A DNA stretch of 64,000 bases, from positions 1,178,001 through 1,242,000 of the forward strand of contig NZ_CP146242.1 in the NCBI RefSeq assembly GCF_037039395.1, given 5' to 3'. The stretch is from Agrobacterium vitis (lineage in GTDB: Bacteria > Pseudomonadota > Alphaproteobacteria > Rhizobiales > Rhizobiaceae). Position 1 is the stretch's first letter. Each line of letters starts with the position of its first letter. Both the position numbers and the translations under genes were made by a program. This document shows positions 44,797 through 53,974 of the stretch, in pieces. The notes beneath the pieces are model-generated. The model saw nothing but the letters and a program-made list of their open reading frames with translations. It was not told the origin of the DNA and did no database searches.

Positions 44797-46035
44797 ATGA
44801 ACCAATTGCTTTCCGCCCTCAGCAGACCCGCACTCGCCTATGGTGAAAACCAGTTCAGTTTTGGTGCCTTGGCCCTGATCCTGGCCGTGGTTGTGCTCGC
44901 GGCTCTCTGGCTACGGCTCTATTTAAAACTTCGGCAAAAGGAAGATTTCGACCTCGGAGCCGCGATTGCCGCCGAGCGGCAGGCAAGCGAGGATCGCCGT
45001 CTGGAGGCGCTGATGCAGGCGCAAGCCGAAATGCAGGGCCGGCTTGCGACCATGGCGGACCTGTTCGGCGCCCGGCAATCGGAATTCAACCGCAGCATCA
45101 ACGAGCGGTTGGATGGCATGACGCACCGGCTGGGAAGTACGATTACCGAACAGACGAAATCCACCCATGACAATCTGCGCATCCTGCAGGAACGGCTGGC
45201 GGTGATCGATGCCGCGCAAAACAATATCCAGTCGCTGGCAAAGGATGTGGTCGGCTTGCAGGCCATTCTGTCCAACAAGCAGACGCGCGGCGCCTTCGGT
45301 CAGGCCCGGATGGAAACCATTATTGCCGATGGTCTGCCGATGGGTGCCTATGCCTTTCAGGACACGCTTTCCAACGGATCAAGACCCGACTGCACCATCC
45401 GGATGCCGAACGGCCAGCCACCGCTGGTGATCGACGCCAAATTTCCGCTCGAAGCCTGGAACGCCATCTGCGATGGGACGACGCCGGAACAGAAAAAACT
45501 CGCCGGTCAGCAGTTTCGGCGCGACATGGAGGTGCATCTCAAGGATATTTCGGAGAAATACCTGATGCACGGGGAAACGCAGGATACCGCTTTCCTGTTC
45601 GTGCCATCCGAATCGATCTTTGCGGAAATCCACGAGAATTTCGAGGGGATCGTCCAGCGCGCCCATAAGCTGCGGGTGGTGATCGTTTCGCCCTCCCTGC
45701 TGATGCTGTCGATCCAGGTCATCCAGGCCGTGCTGAAGGATCAGCGGATGCGCGAACAGGCCCACCTGATCCAGGGCGAGGTCATACACCTGATGGAGGA
45801 TCTTGGGCGGCTTGACGAGCGGACCCGCAAGCTGCAAAGCCATTTCTTGGCCGCCCAGAAAGATGTCGAGATGATCCTGACCTCCACCGATAAGCTCAAT
45901 CGGCGCAGTGCCAGAATAGAGGCGATGGATTTTGCCAGCGCGCCCGATCCGACGGCAAAACCAGCACCGCAATCAGATGCGAGTGTCGAGAGCCGGACGG
46001 GTCTTCTCAAGCTGCGCCTTGTTGACGAAGACTGA
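44797..46035 (+). CDS. rmuC: DNA recombination protein RmuC homologue
   Basis: A 412-aa protein with an N-terminal membrane helix (about residues 23-43), a coiled coil (about 50-150, e.g. RQSEFNRSINERLDGMTHRL), then the RmuC nuclease-like domain containing GAFGQARMETII, PDCTIRMPNGQPPLVIDAKFPLEAW and TAFLFVPSESIFAEI. RmuC limits inversions at short repeats and is structurally related to PD-(D/E)XK nucleases. The start is ATG at 44797, with a GTG six bases earlier as alternative. It is followed after 86 bases by rbsK. Confidence 0.92.
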   Translation: MNQLLSALSRPALAYGENQFSFGALALILAVVVLAALWLRLYLKLRQKEDFDLGAAIAAERQASEDRRLEALMQAQAEMQGRLATMADLFGARQSEFNRSINERLDGMTHRLGSTITEQTKSTHDNLRILQERLAVIDAAQNNIQSLAKDVVGLQAILSNKQTRGAFGQARMETIIADGLPMGAYAFQDTLSNGSRPDCTIRMPNGQPPLVIDAKFPLEAWNAICDGTTPEQKKLAGQQFRRDMEVHLKDISEKYLMHGETQDTAFLFVPSESIFAEIHENFEGIVQRAHKLRVVIVSPSLLMLSIQVIQAVLKDQRMREQAHLIQGEVIHLMEDLGRLDERTRKLQSHFLAAQKDVEMILTSTDKLNRRSARIEAMDFASAPDPTAKPAPQSDASVESRTGLLKLRLVDED

Positions 46036-46121
46036 TCACTGCCGCAAAACAGAGCCCGAATCAGTCGGACCGGTTTCCTTCAGGCCCGCATCGTTCAAGC
46101 AGCATCGTCAGGAGTGCGCCC

Positions 46122-47021
46122 ATGATTACCGTTTTCGGCTCCATCAACATGGATCTCATCGCGACCACCAGCCGCCTGCCCAAGCCAGGTGAGACGGTGG
46201 CCGGCAATGGCTTTGCTACGGCAGCCGGCGGCAAGGGTGCCAACCAGGCGCTTGCCGCGCGCCGCGCGGGCGCGCAGGTGCGGATGGCTGGCGCGGTCGG
46301 CAAGGACGGCTTCGCCGCCCCTGCACTGGCGCTTCTGGAGGAAAGCGGAACGGATCTCGACAGCGTCAAGACCGTAGCGGAGGCAACCGGAACCGCACTC
46401 ATTCTCGTCGGCGGTGACGGCGAAAACATGATTGCCGTCGTTCCCGGCGCCAATGGCAGCCTGACCAGCGCCGATGCCAGCGCCGCTATCAAGACCATGA
46501 CCCGCAACGACAGTCTGGTGCTCCAGCTCGAAATTCCAGCCGCAGCCGTCGAAACCGCCCTGCATGAGGCCAAGGCCGCCGGTATCCGCACCATCCTGAA
46601 TATTGCGCCGCTAACCGATGAGGCCGCGCGCCTCGGACGAATGGCCGATATCGTCATCGCCAATGAAACCGAATTCGAGCGGCTGGCTGGCGAGACCAAC
46701 ATGGGGGCTGCGGAACGCGAAGCCGCCCTTATCCGTCTACACGGCGAAACCGGACAGATCCTCATCGTAACGCTTGGGGCCGAAGGCGTCATCGCTATCC
46801 GCGACGGCAAGATCGAGCGTGCATCCGGCTTGACCATCGAGCCGGTCGATACTGTCGGTGCCGGGGATACGTTCTGCGGCTATCTTGCCGCTGGCCTCGA
46901 CGCTGGCTTTGCCTTCGAGGAGGCACTGCACCGCGCTGCCGTCGCCGGATCACTGGCCTGTCTGAAAGCTGGCGCACAGCCCGCCATTCCGCTGGCAGAA
47001 GCCGTTACGGAAAGACTCTGA
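46122..47021 (+). CDS. rbsK: Ribokinase (PfkB family)
   Basis: A 299-aa sugar kinase that phosphorylates ribose to ribose 5-phosphate. The PfkB signatures are AAGGKGANQALAARRAGAQV near the N-terminus, NETEFERLAGE, and the C-terminal catalytic loop PVDTVGAGDTFCGYLAAGL (Asp base). The Asn-Met-Asp substrate motif appears as GSINMDLIAT. Ribokinase fits better than fructokinase, but related PfkB sugar kinases are not excluded. It is on the plus strand and convergent with argB. Confidence 0.9.
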   Translation: MITVFGSINMDLIATTSRLPKPGETVAGNGFATAAGGKGANQALAARRAGAQVRMAGAVGKDGFAAPALALLEESGTDLDSVKTVAEATGTALILVGGDGENMIAVVPGANGSLTSADASAAIKTMTRNDSLVLQLEIPAAAVETALHEAKAAGIRTILNIAPLTDEAARLGRMADIVIANETEFERLAGETNMGAAEREAALIRLHGETGQILIVTLGAEGVIAIRDGKIERASGLTIEPVDTVGAGDTFCGYLAAGLDAGFAFEEALHRAAVAGSLACLKAGAQPAIPLAEAVTERL

Positions 47022-47028
47022 TGCCGGA

Positions 47029-47060
47029 TCGGCGCCGTGCTTGCTTCAGCGCGGCGCCGA
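47029..47060. terminator. Hairpin between rbsK and argB
   Basis: A perfect 8-bp stem, TCGGCGCC / GGCGCCGA, with a 16-base loop, between the two convergent genes. No T-run follows on either strand, so the strength is uncertain. Confidence 0.4.
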
Positions 47061-47078
47061 GGGCCTGACTGCATAGCT

Positions 47079-47966
47079 TCAGGGCACGATCAGCGTGCCT
47101 GCCCCATGTTCCGTGAAGATTTCCAGCAGCACCGAATGCGCCGTCTTGCCGTTCAGGATGACAACGCCATGCACGCCAGCATTGATCGCGTCGATGCAGG
47201 TTTCGACCTTGGGGATCATGCCGCCGGAAATCGTGCCATCCTTGATCAGTGCGCGGGCCTGGGCCACTGACAATTCCTTGAACAGCTCGCCATTCTTGTC
47301 CAGCACGCCGGGAACATCGGTCAGAAACAGCAGCCGGTCGGCCCTGAGCGCACCAGCAATGGCGCCCGCAAAGGTATCGGCATTGATATTATAGGTATGG
47401 CCATCCCGACCGGGGGCGACGGGGGCGATGACCGGGATCATTTCCGACTTCGCCAGGAGATCAAGCAGCGTGCGGTCGACCTCGACCACTTCACCGACAA
47501 AGCCAAGGTCCAGAACCCGCTCGATATGGGAATCCGGATCAATCACGGTTTTCTTGGCCTTTTCGGCAAACACCATGTTGCCGTCCTTGCCGCAGAGCCC
47601 GATCGCCCATTCGCCGGTCTGGTTGATCAGCGCGACGATTTCCTTGTTGATCGATCCGGCCAGGACCATTTCGACGATTTCGACGGTTTTCTGATCGGTG
47701 ACGCGCAGGCCGCCCTCGAATTTCGATTCGATCCCCATCTTGGTCAGCATCGCGCCGATCTGTGGGCCACCACCATGCACGACAATCGGGTTGACACCGG
47801 ACTGTTTCAGCAGCGCGATATCGGCGGCAAAGGCCCGGCCCAATTCGGCATCGCCCATGGCGTGACCACCATATTTCACGACAATCGTCTTGTTTTCATA
47901 GCGCTGCATGAAGGGCAACGCCTGCGCAAGAAGGCGGGCCTGGGTCTGGCTTTCGGAGGCGCTCAT
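47079..47966 (-). CDS. argB: Acetylglutamate kinase
   Basis: A 295-aa amino-acid kinase that phosphorylates N-acetylglutamate in arginine synthesis. It has [17 protein letters not shown] (Lys and Gly loop), [36 protein letters not shown] and NAATFA-type ending [22 protein letters not shown] precedes the ATG at 47966. It is separated from engB by the ECF sigma cassette, whereas in many rhizobia argB follows engB closely. argB belongs to the same pathway as argD and argF further left. Confidence 0.95.
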   Translation of the reverse strand: MSASESQTQARLLAQALPFMQRYENKTIVVKYGGHAMGDAELGRAFAADIALLKQSGVNPIVVHGGGPQIGAMLTKMGIESKFEGGLRVTDQKTVEIVEMVLAGSINKEIVALINQTGEWAIGLCGKDGNMVFAEKAKKTVIDPDSHIERVLDLGFVGEVVEVDRTLLDLLAKSEMIPVIAPVAPGRDGHTYNINADTFAGAIAGALRADRLLFLTDVPGVLDKNGELFKELSVAQARALIKDGTISGGMIPKVETCIDAINAGVHGVVILNGKTAHSVLLEIFTEHGAGTLIVP

Positions 47967-48111
47967 TGAGGATCCCTTCGGTTGGTTCGGCGCCTTTTAC
48001 CTCAAGAATACGGCAGATGGAATAATCCAGACGGCACTGTTGATCGAAATGATATGGGGAAACTGCAATGAACGCAGCTTCCCCGGACCATTACGCGAAG
48101 TGGATGCATGG

Positions 48112-48648
48112 ATGAGCGATGAGATCGGGATATTGCTGGGGAAAATTGCGCTCAGGGACCGTATGGCGCTGTCGGAGCTCTATCGGCGCACCAGCCCGAA
48201 ACTTTTTGGCATCTGCCTCCGTCTGCTGAAAGACAGGGGCGAGGCGGAAGACGCGATGCAGGAAATCTTCGTCAAAATCTGGCAGAGGGCTCAAAGCTTT
48301 GCCGCGACAGGCCATAACGCCATGGGCTGGCTTGGAACCATCGCCCGTTACCATTGCATAGACCGCCTGCGCATGAGGACGCCAGTTGCCGCCGAACTCG
48401 ACGAGGCCTGGCGTGTTGCCGACAGCGCACCAGACCCGGAACAGGCAGCCAGCCTACGCAGTGAAGGAAAGCGGATTGACAGCTGCATGGAAGCGTTGGA
48501 AGCTGATCGCGCCGCCGCCGTGCGGCAGGCCTATGTGGAGGGGCTTAGCTATCAGGAGTTGGCGGAGCAGTTCAATGTACCGTTGAACACGATGAGGACA
48601 TGGCTGCGACGCAGCCTTTTGGCATTGAGAGAGTGCTTGGAAAGATGA
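48112..48648 (+). CDS. ECF-type RNA polymerase sigma factor
   Basis: A 178-aa sigma-70-family factor of the ECF group. Region 2 has SELYRRTSPKLFGICLRLL and EDAMQEIFVKIWQRAQSF; region 4 has VEGLSYQELAEQFNVPLNTMRTWLRRSLLALREC. It is similar in layout to the SigK/SigL-like factors. The ATG at 48112 gives a normal ECF length. The next gene is its probable anti-sigma factor, overlapping by ATGA, with a fasciclin protein further on. The start is uncertain because no strong ribosome site precedes it. Confidence 0.9.
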   Translation: MSDEIGILLGKIALRDRMALSELYRRTSPKLFGICLRLLKDRGEAEDAMQEIFVKIWQRAQSFAATGHNAMGWLGTIARYHCIDRLRMRTPVAAELDEAWRVADSAPDPEQAASLRSEGKRIDSCMEALEADRAAAVRQAYVEGLSYQELAEQFNVPLNTMRTWLRRSLLALRECLER

Positions 48649-49367
48649 CGACACCGGATCAGAGCAAGGGGGACCGCTCCAGAGACGAGGTTCTGGCGGG
48701 GGAATATGTGCTCGGCGTGCTTTCGGCCAAAGGCCGCGTTGAGGTGGAGGCCCGCCTAAAGCGGGACAGGCCCTTCGCCGCTATCGTCCAGCGCTGGGAG
48801 GAGAACCTTTCACAGTTCAATGACGATTATGGCGTGGAATTGCCACGGCCGGAAAGTTTTCAGAAGCTGGAATCCCGACTGTTTACCGAGAAGAGCACCG
48901 GCCCGGCTGGTCCCTGGGTGAGACTTTGGCATTCCGTCCCCTTCTGGCGCGGCCTGTCCTTGACCAGTCTGATCGCAGTCGCCAGTCTGATCGGCGTCGA
49001 GCTTGGCATCTGGGAGAGCCGTTACGGCGCACGCCCGCTGGTGGCGGATCTGGAAACTCAAAATGCAGATTTGTCGCTGGTTGCCAGCTATGACCGGCAA
49101 AGCGGACGGCTGCGCGTCACGCCGGTCGCGTCGCGTGCTGAGGGGCAGAAATCGCTGGAATTATGGATGGTCGAGGCGAATAAGCCACCGCGCTCGCTTG
49201 GCGTGCTCCCTCAATCCGGCGAGGGAGAATTCCTGGTTCCCGACAGCATGCGCCCACGTCTGAAGGATGGCGTCACGCTCGCCGTCAGCATCGAGCCTTT
49301 CGGTGGTTCGCCGACGGGGACGGCCACGGGACCGGTGATCGCTTCCGGAAAAACTCATATCCCCTAA
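48645..49367 (+). CDS. RskA-like anti-sigma factor
   Basis: A 240-aa single-pass membrane protein. The cytoplasmic N-terminus (AGEYVLGVLSAKGRVEVEARL) resembles the anti-sigma domain of RskA, which lacks a zinc-binding His-Cys motif. A membrane helix follows (about residues 101-121), then a periplasmic domain of the anti-sigma-K type (ELWMVEANKPPRSLGVLPQSG). The start overlaps the sigma stop (ATGA). The factor would hold the ECF sigma until an envelope signal releases it. The signal is unknown. Confidence 0.88.
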   Translation: MTTPDQSKGDRSRDEVLAGEYVLGVLSAKGRVEVEARLKRDRPFAAIVQRWEENLSQFNDDYGVELPRPESFQKLESRLFTEKSTGPAGPWVRLWHSVPFWRGLSLTSLIAVASLIGVELGIWESRYGARPLVADLETQNADLSLVASYDRQSGRLRVTPVASRAEGQKSLELWMVEANKPPRSLGVLPQSGEGEFLVPDSMRPRLKDGVTLAVSIEPFGGSPTGTATGPVIASGKTHIP

Positions 49368-49463
49368 GAGAAATAGCGGCTTAAAATCAAAGTATTAAAA
49401 GTCATTTTTACTTTTCTGCACCGAACCTGAAACTCTTTTTCCCAAACCTCCGTCTTTACTATT

Positions 49464-49485
49464 GTCCCCGCCATTGCGCGGGGAC
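49464..49485. repeat. GTCCCCGC palindrome
   Basis: A perfect 8-bp inverted repeat, GTCCCCGC (49464-49471) and GCGGGGAC (49478-49485), with a 6-base loop, directly adjacent to the next repeat copy. It lies about 100 bases after the anti-sigma stop and could end that transcript, although no T-run follows. Confidence 0.4.
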
Positions 49486-49550
49486 GTTACAACGGCCTGC
49501 GTCTGACGGCGCCATCCAAGGCTGCTGTAACGGTTTTCAATCTGCTGCAT
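49486..49550. repeat. Intergenic palindromic element copy
   Basis: GTTACAACGGCCTGCG mirrored by AGGCTGCTGTAAC (49486-49531), followed by TCTGCTGCAT. It lies between the anti-sigma and fasciclin genes. Confidence 0.6.
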
Positions 49551-49621
49551 GGTTTCTGGCCGATCCGGCCTGCGGCCATGCCAGCCAAAGACATAATCAA
49601 CCGGGAAGAGGACCTAGACCC

Positions 49622-50179
49622 ATGACCAAGACCACCCTTCGCCTGCTGGCCGCCGTTTCCATCATTGCGGCCGGAAGCGCCGTGGCCTTTGCCAAGAACC
49701 CGATGGTCGGTGGCGCCGCCATGTATGAAAACAAGAATATCGTTGAAAACGCCGTTAATTCCAAAGATCACACGACCCTTGTCGCCGCTGTCAAGGCGGC
49801 TGGCCTGGCCGAAACACTGGAGGGCAAAGGCCCCTTCACGGTTTTTGCGCCCACCAACGAAGCCTTTGACAAATTGCCGAAAGGCACGGTGGAAACCCTG
49901 CTGAAGCCGGAAAACAAGGAAAAGCTGACCAAGGTGCTGACCTGCCACGTGGTTGCCGCCGATGCCATGTCTAAGGCAATCGAAAAGATGATCAAGGACG
50001 ATGGCGGCGAGCATGACGTCAAGACGGTTGGCGGCTGCGTGCTGAAGGCCAAGGAATCCAAGGGCAAGATCACCCTGACGGATGAGACCGGCGGTGTTGC
50101 CCATGTGACCATCGCCGATGTGAAACAGTCGAATGGCGTTATCCACGTCATCGACAAGGTCTTGCTGCCGAAGATGTAA
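49622..50179 (+). CDS. Fasciclin-domain secreted protein
   Basis: A 185-aa exported protein with a signal peptide of about 24 residues (SAVAFA). One FAS1 domain follows: NIVENAVNSKDHTTLVAAVKAAGL, the H1 motif FTVFAPTNEAFDKLP and the H2 motif VIHVIDKVLLP. FAS1 domains mediate adhesion or protein binding. GGAAGAGG lies about 9 bases before the ATG at 49622. Its position right after an ECF sigma and RskA-like pair resembles the mycobacterial sigK-rskA locus, which controls the FAS1 proteins MPT70 and MPT83. Control of this gene by the adjacent sigma is inferred. Confidence 0.9.
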   Translation: MTKTTLRLLAAVSIIAAGSAVAFAKNPMVGGAAMYENKNIVENAVNSKDHTTLVAAVKAAGLAETLEGKGPFTVFAPTNEAFDKLPKGTVETLLKPENKEKLTKVLTCHVVAADAMSKAIEKMIKDDGGEHDVKTVGGCVLKAKESKGKITLTDETGGVAHVTIADVKQSNGVIHVIDKVLLPKM

Positions 50180-50251
50180 CCCCCTCACAGTCCGACCTGG
50201 AAGAGCGGCTGGCGGGCCACTTTTCTGGTAAAGACTGGCAGTTTCGGCAGT

Positions 50252-50290
50252 GCCCGGCGGTAGAGTGCCACCTACCGCCGGGCTTTTTTT
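50252..50290 (+). terminator. Terminator after the fasciclin gene
   Basis: A perfect 11-bp stem, GCCCGGCGGTA / TACCGCCGGGC, with a 10-base loop and seven T at 50284-50290, about 73 bases past the stop. Confidence 0.92.
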
Positions 50291-50373
50291 GCCATTTCGC
50301 CAGCCAAATACCAGAAGACAAAGCCTCCACCCGCAAGCCCAGCGGTTACGCCAAGGCCGGGAGGTGCATTACA

Positions 50374-51034
50374 TCAGCCGAAATGCCCTACGGTTTCGCA
50401 AATCGCCGCACGCAATTCTTTCAATCCGTTGTCTTTTTCCGAGGACGTCGACAGGACGAAGGGATAGGCCGCCGGACGCTTGCGGATTTTCTCAAGCGTT
50501 TCCTCGATCAGGCGCGGCACGCCCGCCTCCTTGATCTTATCCGTCTTGGTCAGCACGATCTGGTAGGACATCGCCGCCTTGTCGAGCAATGTCAGCACAT
50601 CCTCGTCATTCTTCTTGATGCCGTGGCGGCTGTCGATCAGCAGATAGACCCGCTTCAACGTCGCCCTTCCGCGCAGATAGTCGAAGACCAGCTTGGTCCA
50701 CGCATCCACATGGTCTTTGGGCGCCTTGGCATAGCCATAGCCCGGCATATCGACCAGCGCCATCGGCGGCAGGTCATCGCCCTCGCCGCTATAGCCCTCG
50801 GGAACGAAATAGTTCAGACTCCTGGGTCCGGCCAGGCGTGTTGGACGTGCGCGCCAGGCCCTTCTGGCCGACAAGCGCGTTGATCAGCGATGATTTCCCC
50901 ACATTGGAGCGCCCCGCGAAGGCGATCTCCAGCGGGCCTTCCGGCGGCAGAAATTTCATCGATGGCACGCCGCGGATAAAAATCCATGGCCGGCCAAACA
51001 GCGGCTGGTCGCTCGTTGCCTTTGTTGCAGTCAT
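50374..51034 (-). pseudogene. engB: GTPase EngB (YihA/YsxC), interrupted by a one-base frameshift
   Basis: A ribosome-assembly GTPase normally of about 217 aa. The first part, from the ATG at 51034 (AGGAGAGAAG upstream), has Walker [15 protein letters not shown] and [12 protein letters not shown], then loses the frame. The rest continues in another frame with [16 protein letters not shown]3 DMPGYGYA, G4 TKTDK and an ordinary C-terminus. An extra A at 50818 (plus strand, in TTCAGACTCCTGG) causes the shift; removing it restores one frame of 219 codons. EngB is essential in many bacteria, so this is most likely a sequencing or assembly error, but a recent real mutation is possible. It lies after yidC in the rpmH-rnpA-yidC-engB block. 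Confidence 0.9.
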
Positions 51035-51075
51035 CGTCTTCTCTCCTGCGGCAGATCCTGATCCACCGATCAAAC

Positions 51076-51100
51076 AAAAACCCCGGCGCGAGGCCGGGGC
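51076..51100 (-). terminator. Terminator of yidC
   Basis: A perfect 7-bp stem, CCCCGGC / GCCGGGG, with a 5-base loop. On the minus strand it is followed by a run of five T. It lies 21 bases past the yidC stop and before the engB start, so engB may depend on read-through or its own promoter. Confidence 0.75.
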
Positions 51101-51120
51101 TTTGCTGTCATCTGGCCTGA

Positions 51121-52983
51121 TTATTTCGTCTTAGCGGATTTTCGCTGCAAAAGCCCCTTGAGATTATCGAATAGTTCGATCTTCACCCCATGGCGCTTCA
51201 TGATGATCGACTGCTGCAACACCGACAGCGTATTGTTCCAAGCCCAGTAAATCACCAGACCGGCCGGGAAAGACCCGAGCATGAAGGTGAAGACCAGCGG
51301 CATCCAGTTGAACAGCATGGCCTGGGTCGGGTCCGGCGGCGTCGGGTTCATGCGCATCTGCACAAACATGGTAATGCCCATGATGATCGGCCAGATGCCG
51401 AGATGCAGCATGGCGGGCGATTCGAACGGCAGCAGGCCGAACAGGTTGACAATGCTGGTCGGATCGGGCGCCGACAGGTCTCTGATCCAGCCGAAGAACG
51501 GCGCATGGCGCATTTCGATGGTGATATAGATCACCTTATAGAGCGAGAAGAAGACCGGGATCTGCAACAACAGCGGCCAGCAACCGGCGACCGGATTGAT
51601 CTTCTCGGTCTTGTAAAGCTCCATCATCGCCTGTTGCAGGGCCATACGGTCATCGCCGTGCTTGGCCTTCAACTCTTCCATCTTCGGCTGCATGCGCTTC
51701 ATATTGGCCATGGACGCATATTGCTTGCTGGCCAGCGGGAAGAACAACAGCTTGACGGCGATCGTCGTCAGCAGGATAGCCACGCCGAAATTGCCAACCT
51801 GACGGAAGAAGAAGTCCATCAGTTTGAACATCGGCTTGGTGAGGAAATAGAACCAGCCCCAATCGATCAAAAGATCGAAACGTGGAATGTCATATTGTTG
51901 CACCGTGTCTTTGGCACCGGCAAACAGATTGGTGAACGCCTGTCCGAACCAGGACTTGTCGAGCGCATAGCCATCAACGACCGGCACTTCCTTGGCACCG
52001 GCAAACAGCAGCGTCTTCAACGTGGTCGATTGGCCCGGTGCAATCGTCACCGGATCGTTTTTGTAATCTGCCTGAAAGCGAGCCTGGCCATCGGTAAAAT
52101 GCGAGAAGCGGGAATCATAGGCCAGCGACTGCGGTGGCACGAGGGTCGCGGCCCAATATTTATCGGTAATCCCGAGCCAGCCACCGGTTGCCTTGGCATT
52201 GGTCTCGTTTTCTTTTTCGATAGCCGCATATTTTGCTTCGACCGAGGCAAACTTCCCATCGCCCGAACCCATCACGCCGATAAAGCCTTCATGCAGCACA
52301 TAGGTGGAGGCAACGGCGGGCTTGTTGTAGCGAGTAACACGGCCATAGGGGGCAAGGCTGACATCAGCGCCCCCGGCATTGGCAACCGTGTCTTCGATCG
52401 TGAACATGTAATGCTTGTCGACCGAAATCTTGCGGCTGAAGGTTAGGCCGGCTTCATTGGTATAGGTCAGCGTCACCGGGGTGGTTTCGGTCAGCGACTG
52501 GCCATCCTTGACCGTCCAGACCGTCGATGGTCCTGGAACGCTGCCGGATTTCTCGCCGCCGATAAAGCCGATTTCGGCGAAATAACCGTCCTTGGTATCG
52601 GCCGGATTGAGCAGGGTAATGATCGGGCTCGTCTTGTCGACGGTCTCATGATAGCCCTTCAGGCGAAGATCGTCGAGCCGTGCGCCCGTGAGATTGATGG
52701 AGCCGGACAGCGCTTCGGTATTGATTTCAATCCGAGCCGACTTGGCGACAGCGTCTTCGCGGCTTGTCGTGGCGCTGGCCTGGGTCTGACCCGGCAGGGC
52801 GCCATTGACGGCCGCGCCCGGCGTTGCCTGAGTGGCCGGGGTCTTCGCCTGTTGGGCCTGCTGGGCCTGTTCAGCCTGTCTTTGCGCCTCGATCCGCGGG
52901 TTCATGTAGAAGAACTGCCAGCCCAGGACGACCATCACCGACAGTGCAATCGCGATGAGATAATTGCGGTTGTTTTCCATCAT
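51121..52983 (-). CDS. yidC: Membrane protein insertase YidC
   Basis: A 620-aa inner-membrane insertase that folds and inserts membrane proteins with or without SecYEG. The N-terminal helix ([19 protein letters not shown]) is followed by a Gln/Ala-rich linker and a periplasmic beta-sandwich (about residues 70-360). The conserved five-helix core has [57 protein letters not shown] and the C-terminal [27 protein letters not shown] helix. The length is typical of Gram-negative YidC. Its ATG overlaps the rnpA stop (ATGA). A terminator follows at 51076-51100. Confidence 0.96.
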   Translation of the reverse strand: MMENNRNYLIAIALSVMVVLGWQFFYMNPRIEAQRQAEQAQQAQQAKTPATQATPGAAVNGALPGQTQASATTSREDAVAKSARIEINTEALSGSINLTGARLDDLRLKGYHETVDKTSPIITLLNPADTKDGYFAEIGFIGGEKSGSVPGPSTVWTVKDGQSLTETTPVTLTYTNEAGLTFSRKISVDKHYMFTIEDTVANAGGADVSLAPYGRVTRYNKPAVASTYVLHEGFIGVMGSGDGKFASVEAKYAAIEKENETNAKATGGWLGITDKYWAATLVPPQSLAYDSRFSHFTDGQARFQADYKNDPVTIAPGQSTTLKTLLFAGAKEVPVVDGYALDKSWFGQAFTNLFAGAKDTVQQYDIPRFDLLIDWGWFYFLTKPMFKLMDFFFRQVGNFGVAILLTTIAVKLLFFPLASKQYASMANMKRMQPKMEELKAKHGDDRMALQQAMMELYKTEKINPVAGCWPLLLQIPVFFSLYKVIYITIEMRHAPFFGWIRDLSAPDPTSIVNLFGLLPFESPAMLHLGIWPIIMGITMFVQMRMNPTPPDPTQAMLFNWMPLVFTFMLGSFPAGLVIYWAWNNTLSVLQQSIIMKRHGVKIELFDNLKGLLQRKSAKTK

Positions 52984-53369
52984 ACTTTCCTGGAACGGGC
53001 CGTATCTTGACGCCGAACATTGGATTTTTCTTGAATACGGCGCTGCAACACGTCCCGAAGCTCGCTAAAGGGAGCCGCCAGCACGTCGCGTCGCGCAACG
53101 ATCACATAGTCATGTCCGGGCTGCATTGCAAAGCCCACGCCAGTCCGCACAGCTTCTTTTAACCGGCGTCGCATACGATTGCGCTCGACAGCATTGCCAT
53201 GCTTTTTCGTGACGGTGAAACCGACGCGAGGCGGCGTATCGGGTTCGGCCCGATCCAGCACTTCGAGGAGAATGTAGCGCCCCTTGCGCTTTTCGCCGGC
53301 GCGAACAGCAAGAAACTGCGGGCGGCTTTTCAGCCGCCCGACAGTTTTGGATGTCTTAAGTGACGTCAT
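52980..53369 (-). CDS. rnpA: Ribonuclease P protein component
   Basis: A 129-aa basic protein, the protein subunit of RNase P that helps the RNA subunit mature tRNA 5' ends. It has the RNase P signature [13 protein letters not shown] and the preceding [16 protein letters not shown]. The ATG at 53369 gives the usual length; longer in-frame starts run into rpmH. It is preceded by rpmH 32 bases upstream and its stop overlaps the yidC start. Confidence 0.94.
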   Translation of the reverse strand: MTSLKTSKTVGRLKSRPQFLAVRAGEKRKGRYILLEVLDRAEPDTPPRVGFTVTKKHGNAVERNRMRRRLKEAVRTGVGFAMQPGHDYVIVARRDVLAAPFSELRDVLQRRIQEKSNVRRQDTARSRKV

Positions 53370-53401
53370 AAGCCCGGCGCTTTCATCGGGCCAACCCGGC
53401 C

Positions 53402-53536
53402 TTAAGCCGAAAGACGTGCGCGGCCGCGAGCGCGACGAGCACACAGAACCTTGCGGCCACCCTTGGTTGCCATGCGAGCGCGAAAGCCGTGACGACGTGC
53501 GCGAACGAGCTTGGACGGTTGATAGGTACGCTTCAT
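53402..53536 (-). CDS. rpmH: 50S ribosomal protein L34
   Basis: A 44-residue, highly basic protein. The minus strand from the ATG at 53536 reads [18 protein letters not shown] and continues through [18 protein letters not shown] to the stop at 53402. This is a full-length L34. It is the first gene of the rpmH-rnpA-yidC-engB block and lies 32 bases before rnpA. A strong sigma-70-type promoter (53652-53680) precedes it, with a leader of about 110 nucleotides. Confidence 0.97.
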   Translation of the reverse strand: MKRTYQPSKLVRARRHGFRARMATKGGRKVLCARRARGRARLSA

Positions 53537-53651
53537 TTTTTAAATACCGCGGTGTGCGGCCCTTCTTGGGTTTGCAACGAATTGCAAGAGCGTTAGGATT
53601 AAGGCAAGCATTACGGGCCCGCAGAACGGGAAACCTATGCAAGCCGCGCGG

Positions 53652-53680
53652 CTTATACGGAGGATAGAGGCGAGAGTCAA
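53652..53680 (-). promoter_or_regulatory. Promoter of rpmH-rnpA
   Basis: On the minus strand: TTGACT (53680-53675), a 17-base spacer, then TATAAG (53657-53652). This is the best housekeeping-type promoter I see in the window. It lies about 115 bases before the rpmH start. The rest of 53681-53974, up to the histidine kinase gene, shows no gene I can support. Confidence 0.75.
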
Positions 53681-53974
53681 TCTTGCCAGGGCTTTCCCGG
53701 GTTCAGAAGCCTGACAAAATCTACTGAAAGCGGGCGTTTTTTCGCTTGTCGTCATTCAGGCTAACGACTGTCAGACCCATCATTCATCCCTCGCTTAAAA
53801 TGCCGGAGCGAACCTGACTACACCATGTTTGGCGCTCCGCTGAGAACCGAAATCTTTGCTGCACCGCATTTTACCGGATGCATGAGGCATGGTATGCTGT
53901 GGTCGAGATGATACGGCACAGCTGGCAAACGGTACAGAAAACCAAAGTATCGCCCGGCAAAATGAGGCTAGTCG

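Noticed and set aside
49368..49470. ECF-type promoter for the fasciclin gene from GAAC (49423) and CGTC (49451)
   Set aside because: The spacing of 24 bases is too long for an ECF promoter, and no matching pair is found upstream of the sigma gene.
50810..50830. Programmed +1 frameshift of the prfB type in engB
   Set aside because: There is no in-frame stop at the shift and the tRNA re-pairing (GAG to AGT) is poor; AGGAG there simply encodes the conserved Gln-Glu.
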